Source: Lunularia cruciata | Lineage: Eukaryota; Streptophyta; Marchantiopsida; Lunulariales; Lunulariaceae | NCBI GenBank assembly: GCA_948567375.1 | Contig: OX419760.1 | Span: 27,032,001-27,096,000, forward strand | DNA length: 64,000 bases | Direction of reading: 5' to 3' | Shown: positions 57,327 through 64,000 of the stretch, piece after piece | Numbering within the stretch: the stretch's first letter is position 1 | Layout of the letters: the number at the start of each line of letters is the position of its first letter | Position numbers and translations under genes: made by a program | Notes under the pieces: model-generated | Seen by the model: only the letters and a program-made list of their open reading frames with translations | Told to the model about the DNA's origin: nothing | Database searches by the model: none

Positions 57327-58120
57327 TTGATTGAGCCTCAATTGGAGATGCTACTACAAGTGTTATTGTTATAGGAGATGGTGGAGTATTAGGGATTAAT
57401 CCCATGATGGATTTCTTCTAATGCTTGAGGTAGAACTACTAAGAAATGCAGATTGAAAAGCTAAAGAGCTTGGAAGAGTTCCAATGGAATGTTGGAGAGA
57501 GTCTCTACAAGGCATATACTTGCATGAGATGATTGATCAATTTCACTCAAGGATTACTAAGGCATAGGCTATCTATTTTGGTATGAAATATTGAACAAGG
57601 AGTTGCAATGTAGGGTATGTGATATAATGTTATTAAAGGCTACTTCACCAACTTTGATGGTGGTCTTTGGTTTGGCAAAGCATATTGACCTCAACATTGT
57701 GGAGGAGAAAGTGGTGACCTTGCATTTAGTAGGGAGACTTGATCCACAATAGTTACTTCTTTTAGATTTCAATAGAGCTCACTATATCATGTTGGCTTTT
57801 GAGGATAGAGTTAATACACCCAATCTCATGGAGCAAGTGGAAGCCATGGTGCATCTAGATCCTTACACTCATTTTTTGGTTAGTAGCAAAAAAGGAGTGG
57901 TATTGTTGCTTGTTGGACTTATGGTGGACCTCATTACAAGATAAAGTGCATCTAAGATAGTGTGCATGATACCTCTAGAGTACCTCAGCCAACCTAGAGG
58001 CAATGTGACCATTGCCACAAATTTGGTCATATTGTGATCGATGCTTTGACTTCCACTTGGAGCTACAATATGGTAGTGTTGCTATGGTAGAAGGTCAAGG
58101 AACCATGGATCATGGCGGAT
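57327..58120 (+). pseudogene. Gag region of element D (continued after C1)
   Basis: The + strand reads, over shifting frames, VGESLYKAYTRMR-like, then GLAKHIDLNIVEEKVVTLHL (about 57676-57735), then DRVNTPNLMEQVEAMVHLDP. This resembles the gag core of a plant gypsy lineage distinct from A, B and E. A cysteine-containing stretch near 58000 may be a zinc-knuckle relic. Many stops. Confidence 0.6.
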
Positions 58121-58879
58121 GAGGTGGTAAAGGTGGTGGTATAGGCATACTACTTGCCCTTACTTTTGATACACCTATGGCTATTTGATTGAGAAATTGG
58201 AGCAAAGATTAGCTAGCATGGCTATAGCTTAAAGGAGATCAAATTCAAGTGCTAAGGGATCTACCTCTTATGTTGGTGATAGAGATATTATTGACTTCAT
58301 GTGAAAATCAATACAAGAAATTCCTTTGTTGCAATGACTAGGGATGTAGTACATGCTCTTGAGCCTATGGGAGCATTAATGGAGTAAGAACCTCAAAGAG
58401 TGAAGGATATTAGATATGTTAGACTTTCAATGTCTTTCACACTTTTTAAGGCACTACAAATGACATCTATGGCTCCCAAATATCCTAGTGCAAGTGTGGT
58501 AAGTGGTGATGGAGTGCAAGATGAATTAGATACTAGTCAACCACCTACTTCTATTGAGACTTTTGTCTAGCACAATTTTGAGGAGCGGCTCAATTGATTA
58601 TGTGCTCTCCTTTATTCTTAACCACCAACATGTTTACACTAGGAGTTGATCTGGCCCTAGTGTTCTAGTTAGCTTCCATACTTTGTGAGAGTAGAGATGG
58701 TCTAGTTCATGCTTCTAATGCAGAGGTGGTTGATGGTAGACCCAACTTGGTTGAGGAGCATGGGATCCATTTTGCTACTAGTGGCTTATGGTAGGCAAAA
58801 ATTGTTGGATTGGAGGAGTTACCTACTAGACCTATGTTTGAGCAAGCTTAGATGTCTAAGGTTTTCTTATTGTTAACCA

Positions 58880-59290
58880 AAGTGGTATTTTTCAATTTGG
58901 TTGGACCTTCAAGGAAATTTTATACACTATATAATGTCTTATTTAACTATGGTGCTTAGCTCCTTGTGTTAAGGAAGGTTATAGTTCTTGGTCTTGAGTT
59001 ACAAAGACTGATATTGAGAATTATTTATTTCAGATCCAAACATCTTTAGGAAGTGGTTCCACACAAGTGATCACATATGCAGAGCTCATTGTCTAGATTC
59101 ACCACGATCATATGATTGATAGTTTTGTGAGGAGATCCCATGCCATTGCAACAATGGAAGAATCATTTGATGTTTTAGTTGGTGGGATAGTGTTATACTC
59201 CATAGGTGTAAGCATTGATTATTGGGAGGAAACAACTTCCTATAGGCTATGTTGGTAGTTAGGTGAGGGATATGTATTTAAACTATTTGT
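58880..59290 (+). pseudogene. Protease region of element D
   Basis: Recognised from LVVLRKVIVLGLELQ-like sequence with FNYGA in place of the active-site block (about 58945-59010), and from DVLVGGIVLYSIGVSIDYWEE (about 59170-59230), a block typical of one plant gypsy family with a membrane-free aspartyl protease. The catalytic D-S/T-G appears lost. Between 58120 and 58880 no domain is readable. Confidence 0.55.
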
Positions 59291-59454
59291 ATGCTTTAGA
59301 AGTGATAGATGCTCTTTGACTATGGTGAGCAAAGCTCACCATAGTAAAGGAGTCATAGTGACACAAGACAAGAAGGATATACATAGCAACTACATAGATA
59401 GGTAGATGTATGGAGATTATTGTCTTATCAACCAACAAAATAGGGCTAAATTGG

Positions 59455-59920
59455 TATTTTATGCCTAAACCAATGGAGATCTTTGATGTGCTTGGGCATA
59501 CAAACGTCTTTAGTACTTTAGATATTTGAGCATGATTTTATTGGTTACCAATCAAGGAAGAGTGCAAGTCCAAGATAACATTTTGGTTATTGATCCTCAT
59601 GGTAAGGATGTATTATATTAGTGATAATTCTTATCATTTAGGTTAAAGAAAATTTTTGCCAAGTTCTAAAGAGTCATGTATAGTATCCTAGCAAGATTGA
59701 TTTTTTCTTGGTGCTATATTGATGACATTTTGATCTATAGTGCTACCTTGGAAGAGCATGAGAGATATTTGTTGAAGGTGTTTGAGATATTGAGATCTCA
59801 TGAACTCAAATTACATCATGGGAAGTGAATTTTTTTCCAAGAGTAGGTTGAGTATTTGGATCACACTATCTGTCCTAGCAGACTTGGTGATTAACAAAAA
59901 AAGGTTGAGGCCATTGTATG
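59455..59920 (+). pseudogene. Reverse transcriptase of element D
   Basis: The + strand over shifted frames: PKPMEIFDVLGHTNVFSTLD, LPIKEECKSKITFW, then the catalytic CYIDDILIYS-like box with YIDD at 59716-59727, then TLEEHERYLLKVFEILRSHE and a segment matching FFQERVEYLDHTI. The lineage is distinct from A, B and E, whose box reads FLDD. Multiple TAG/TGA stops. Confidence 0.78.
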
Positions 59921-60059
59921 TATTCTTTGATCTATATATGTGAGTAAGGTGTGAGCTTCCTTGCATTGGTATAAATTTATTGCCAATATGTAAGAAAATT
60001 TAGTGCAATTGCCAAGGCCTTGACAAAATTTACCAAGCTTACATAATAATGGTGTTAAG

Positions 60060-60480
60060 TAGATAAGCAAGAGAGCTTTTGTGGAGCTCAAGAAAAAGTT
60101 GACATCCTTTGCTATTCTTAAGAGACCAATCAAAGGACTGCCATTTTAGGTTCATATTGATTGGAGTATGTTAGAGTTTGGAGTAATGCTCACCCAACAA
60201 GATTATGAGGAGAAGGGATTTGTGGTGGTTTATGCTATTTTCTCTAACAATTCAACAAAGGCCAAAGTACTCTTGGTAGTAATATAGGAAGTAGTATATT
60301 TTCATGTTTCTTGTTTGGGAATCCCTTCACTCTCATCATTAATCATCAACCATTATAGTGGTTGATGTACAAGCTTTCAACAAATTTTGCATGGTGTGCT
60401 CTAATTTTACAAGATTATGATTCATGATTGTCCATAGACTTAGAGTGGTGAATTATGTTGCAAATTGATTAGTAGAAACT
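60060..60480 (+). pseudogene. RNase H of element D
   Basis: Blocks: AFVELKKKLTSFAILKRPIK (about 60073), VHIDWSMLEFGVMLTQQDYE (about 60152), GFVVVYAIFSNNSTKA, and the HPFTLIINHQPLWWLM-like and MIVHRLRVVNYVANWLVE blocks (about 60425). Frame changes are needed between them. Confidence 0.72.
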
Positions 60481-60779
60481 CATGTACTAGCCAACATGAT
60501 CAAACAAAAGCATGTTTGCATGTTGAGACATGAAGAGATGGTGCCAAGTTGGCATGCATTTGCCTTTTTTTATATTGACTAGGGCTCTAGTGGTATTACT
60601 TCTGGTAAAGACATGAAGAGTTATTGAGGTCTTTGATCTAAAGAGTGAAGATATTGATACATTTTCAACAAGAGATTTATGATGATGTCTTAGAACTATT
60701 GTTGTCCAAGGAAAGAGACTATCTTTTAGCAAGCCAATCAATTTGGATTAGAGTCCAAAAAAACATTTTGGTATAAGAG

Positions 60780-61640
60780 GATAGGAGAGTGCAAGTTATA
60801 CCCCTTTTATCTCAAAGACCATAGTTGGTAAAACATGCTCATGAGTAACTAGGATATTTAAGAGTAAAGCATACATATAGCTTACTGCAAAGTTATGATT
60901 ATTGGTGACATGGGCATGTAGACTAGTGTTTACCTACTTCTTTAGTTTATACCTAAATGTGTGTTTTTTTATCACTTTATGCATCAATTAATGATCTTAT
61001 GCCACAATTACATCCACTACCTATCATGGGGTTGGGGTCACCATTAGAGTTTGGAATTTGTAGACCTTTACCATTAATTGTGAGACATCATTGGTATGTT
61101 TGGTCACAATAGAGCATTTCTCCAAAGTGGATTGAGTTTTTGACACTTCCTAACAATTCCAATGAAGTGACATCTTACTCATTCTTGGATTGGGTTTGTA
61201 GTCATTTTGGTGCACCAACTAAGGTCTTGACTACTCAAGTTATACAATTCATAGGAGTGTTTCAAGTCTTGTGTGACAAGGCCTTGATTGATCATCATAA
61301 TATATCTCAACATCACCTTGAGATAGATGCTTTAATAGAGACAACTATTTAGATGGTGAAGAGAGGATTGTGTAAGTATGGTTTACAAAGAGTTTATGTT
61401 GGAGATTTGTATATTCAATTGCCTTGGTTGGCTATAGGCTATCAATTCAATCAGCAAGTCTCCTTAGCATCTTCCTCTCCCTAATTCTTACTCTATGGAC
61501 AAGATCTAAATTTATTTATAGCCATTCATTCTAATACTACTATATTTTGGACTTGGATGTTCAAAATATATTGGTAGGCATATGTTCTCAATCGGCAAAG
61601 ATCTTTTAGAAAGTGATGCCTATGGCCTTTGAAAACTTAA
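60780..61640 (+). pseudogene. Integrase of element D
   Basis: RRVQVIPLLSQRPWLVKHAH and LGYLRVKHTYSLLQSY (zinc-binding region, about 60785-60900), LHPLPIMGLGSPLEF (core start, about 61010), KWIEFLTLPNNSNEVTSYSF (61120-61180), FGAPTKVLTTQVIQFIG (second Asp of the core altered), and VKRGLCKYGLQRVYVGDLYI (about 61353-61412). The 70-codon frame 61140-61352 is part of it. Stops elsewhere. Confidence 0.75.
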
Positions 61641-61945
61641 CAATTGCTCAGCACAAGGATGCTTTACATCATATCATTGTTACCCAAAAAAAAATTTAGA
61701 ACCTTGAAAAGTTGGTTTCCTTTGAATGATTATGTATATCTATAATAGACTACATCAACTCTTGATGGAACTACAAGTCATACTATTTTGAGAGTGTGCA
61801 AGTTTTTGCCTTCTAGAATATTCATGTTGGAAGGACATGATGGTGTTGTTTGGATGGATCATGTGTGAAATTATGCACCATATCACTCCCAAACATTAAT
61901 GGCATAGTGGATCCAGGCTTTGCAATTGTACATGCAAGCTTGCAG

Positions 61946-62080
61946 TGTATGTTATGTGGATCTTTTGGTGGAGTTGTTATTATGCTAGTGAGTGTTAACT
62001 ATTAAAGAGTATTGCACATTGCATGTTTGACCTCTCTCCTCATAGTGGTTCTTCAAGGGTAGTGGTTATATCCTCAATGT
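61946..62080 (+). pseudogene. Decayed PHD-finger-like C4HC3 zinc site downstream of integrase (element D)
   Basis: Reading one frame, the spacing is C-x2-C-x11-S-x2-Y-x4-H-x2-C-x14-Y-x2-C, with W-L-Y-P-Q-C at the end. PHD fingers follow C-x2-C...C-x2-C-x4/5-H-x2-C...W-x-C-P-x-C. Each missing Cys (AGT once, TAT twice) is one base from TGT, and two TAA/TAG stops lie between. PHD fingers read histone H3 tails, so this could be the element's chromatin-targeting module in place of a chromodomain. The call rests on spacing and the conserved W and P. Confidence 0.6.
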
Positions 62081-62254
62081 ACTTGACACTATATCTAGAT
62101 CATCCCTTATGTGATATAGATCAAAAATCTGCAACTAATGATGGAGCTTATTAGCATCCGGCCTCTTGATCTTTGCTTACAATAGTGCATATCATACTTG
62201 GAATAGATGGCTATTTGGAATTAGAGGGAACTAACCACTAACTAGGGAGGTGAT

Positions 62255-62860
62255 TGTGGGCCTTTGCAATATATATGACTTTCTATATGAGTTGTGCTTC
62301 TTTATTTTATGATGTTGATAAGAATGTATGTTGTATAGTGATGTATATATGCATGACAACTATCATGACATTTGTAGCACCAAATTTAGTTTGCTAAGAT
62401 GTGGGAGTGTTAGTCTTGGTAGTCACAATTGTATCAGTAGCTTTCCAAGGACTAATTGGTGGTGGCTAGATATTACATCAAGGTTTTTTGATTGCACCAT
62501 TAGAGTCTATCAATTGGGCCATTAGAAATGTCATTAGGATTAGACCACTTGGCAATTCCAATGGGTGTACCTTTGAAGTGTAGCTCTACATAGCTCACTT
62601 CCTTTGTGTTGAACCTTTGAGCTCCTAATTATGGTGGACAGAGACCAACAAGTGCAACTTGGATTCTCTAAGCAAGAGTGTGGCTTGATGGTGTAATTTG
62701 TGCTTGTTGGCAAAGAGTATTGAGTGTTGAGATCTTATTTTTGATCATTTGATTACTATGGATCTTTGCAATTGTGTATGTGGCTTTCTATATGAGTTGT
62801 GCATTTATCATGTATGATGTGACCATGATGTATGTTGTGTAGCAATATATACATGACACT
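62255..62860 (+). repeat. Direct repeat of about 95 bp, spaced about 505 bp, in the 3' region of D
   Basis: Sequence around TTTCTATATGAGTTGTGC occurs at about 62280 and again at about 62787, followed in both by ATGTATGTTGT(A/G)TAG and an ATATACATGAC-like string. It could be duplicated 3' untranslated sequence or part of the 3' LTR of D. The LTR boundary of D could not be set. Confidence 0.6.
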
Positions 62861-64000
62861 ATTTGTAACAACTCAACAAATATGAAATTGCAGAATTTTG
62901 GTTAGTATCAAGTTGTTCATGTAAAGATAAAGCTCATTTTCTTTCTATCCAACAAAAATAAAATGTCACTAATTATTCCATCATTGTTACATCTTTAATC
63001 TCTTGCATAGAAACCACATCCAGAATAGAGCAAAATCACCAAGAAGGTGTTGTGGAAAAAGGAATAATCAGAAATCACTAATATGCAAAATAAGCATAAG
63101 GAATCTTGACAACGAGATGTTAGTCCAAAGGTGTCTAACTTCTTTAAAGGTACTAGAAAGATTAACATTTGGCCTATTCAAAAGGCACAAACACTCCAAA
63201 GACTATATCAAATTTCCCTATAAAGATCAGTTCTATCTTTCATATTTGGAATGCACCATCTTTAGGTTAATCTAATTTCACAACAAACATTACAATTCAG
63301 ATAATCAAGCATATACTCCCATGTTAACACTACAAAATACTCATGTCCCATCAAGGTATTGTCATCTCTAATTAATTCAACCAAGGAATAAATACATAAA
63401 GAAGAAAGCAACACCAAGAAGGATGAACACCAAAGTTTGAAGATTGTTGCTTTGCATTGGAATTGAGAAATGACAAAGTGCAAAGCTACTTCACTTATTC
63501 ATCTCAAATACTACATACTTAGCAATTTGGGTGTCAAGCTTAAATAGTTGATTGAGTCAAGAGTTACAAAACTAACCAAATTGTTAACATTCCAAACCCA
63601 AGATGGGTACAAAGGTAAAAACAACCAATTGCAAGTAATTCTAACTTACTCCAATGGTATAATAGCCATAACAAACTCCCTTTCTACCCAACTTCTTTTT
63701 TTATTGGTTCTTGGGTTTCTAAGTCATCTAGCACTTCATCAAAGTGCTACTTAAAATCTAGTAAATCAAATCTAAGATTTTATCTAAGAAAAATAAACTT
63801 TCTTTTGAATCTAACATGGAGATCTATTGCTATATGTTCTAATGCCTCTTCTTCTTGTAACAAGTGCTAGAGATTTGTATGCAAGATATGTAGCTCCCAA
63901 ATCTCTCCCTATAGCCCCAATAATTTTTTGAACTCATGAAGCACGTGCATCATAGCTCCATAAACCTGTCATATTTTATTTTACTTTCCTCTCTTCACAA
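62861..64000. other. Unassigned AT-rich right end
   Basis: No open frame above 90 codons, and none with a recognisable domain. No LTR end seen. Probably repeat relic or intergenic DNA. Confidence 0.5.

Overview
The window looks like nuclear DNA from a land plant with a large, retrotransposon-swollen genome. A gymnosperm is my best guess, but the sequence does not prove it. The base composition is AT-rich. One ordinary host gene is visible in 64 kb, with an intron and plant-type splice sites. Almost everything else that can be named is plant LTR-retrotransposon debris with stop codons and frameshifts. No tRNA, rRNA, CRISPR array or bacterial-style operon was seen.

Layout. 1-5.26 kb: mostly unassigned, with a tandem duplication (1.55 kb) and a GC-richer stretch carrying ACGT-core (G-box/ABRE-like) motifs (4.14-4.22 kb). 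5.27-12.05 kb: a degenerate Ty1/copia element on the + strand. 12.05-17.3 kb: unassigned AT-rich DNA with foldback repeats, including a MITE-like unit at 16.80-17.21 kb. 17.54-18.78 kb: the host gene, a two-exon steroid 5-alpha-reductase-family protein of 272 aa. 20.6-21.6 kb: a 52-bp tandem duplication and a dead PIF/Harbinger transposase. 23.2-26.4 kb: a solo chromovirus LTR, then a degenerate tandem array of about 2.7 kb interrupted by another solo LTR.

26.8-62.9 kb is a deep nest of elements that can be unpicked from target-site duplications (TSDs). Element E (chromovirus, +, 26785-37776, TSD GTGTG) has lost its reverse transcriptase and carries Ty3-order element F (-, 30912-37600) in its 3' LTR. 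F in turn carries a solo copy of its own LTR (32954-33691). Element D (a different Ty3/gypsy lineage, +, from about 38.0 kb to beyond 62 kb) is split by an unusual unit, C1 (38443-57321, TSD ATCCA). C1 is split by chromovirus B (-, 41200-56235). B is split by a second C unit, C2 (44441-48146, TSD TCAAT), and by chromovirus A (-, 50007-55620, TSD CAAAT/CAAAC).

The most unusual material is family C: units of about 3.7-3.8 kb with TG...CA ends and perfect 5-bp TSDs, no terminal repeats, no recognisable polymerase or transposase, and two conserved protein-like regions (one of unknown type, one coiled coil). They are best explained as giant solo LTRs that carry ORFs. Second is the decayed PHD-finger-like C4HC3 pattern downstream of the integrase of element D, where chromoviruses A and B have a chromodomain.
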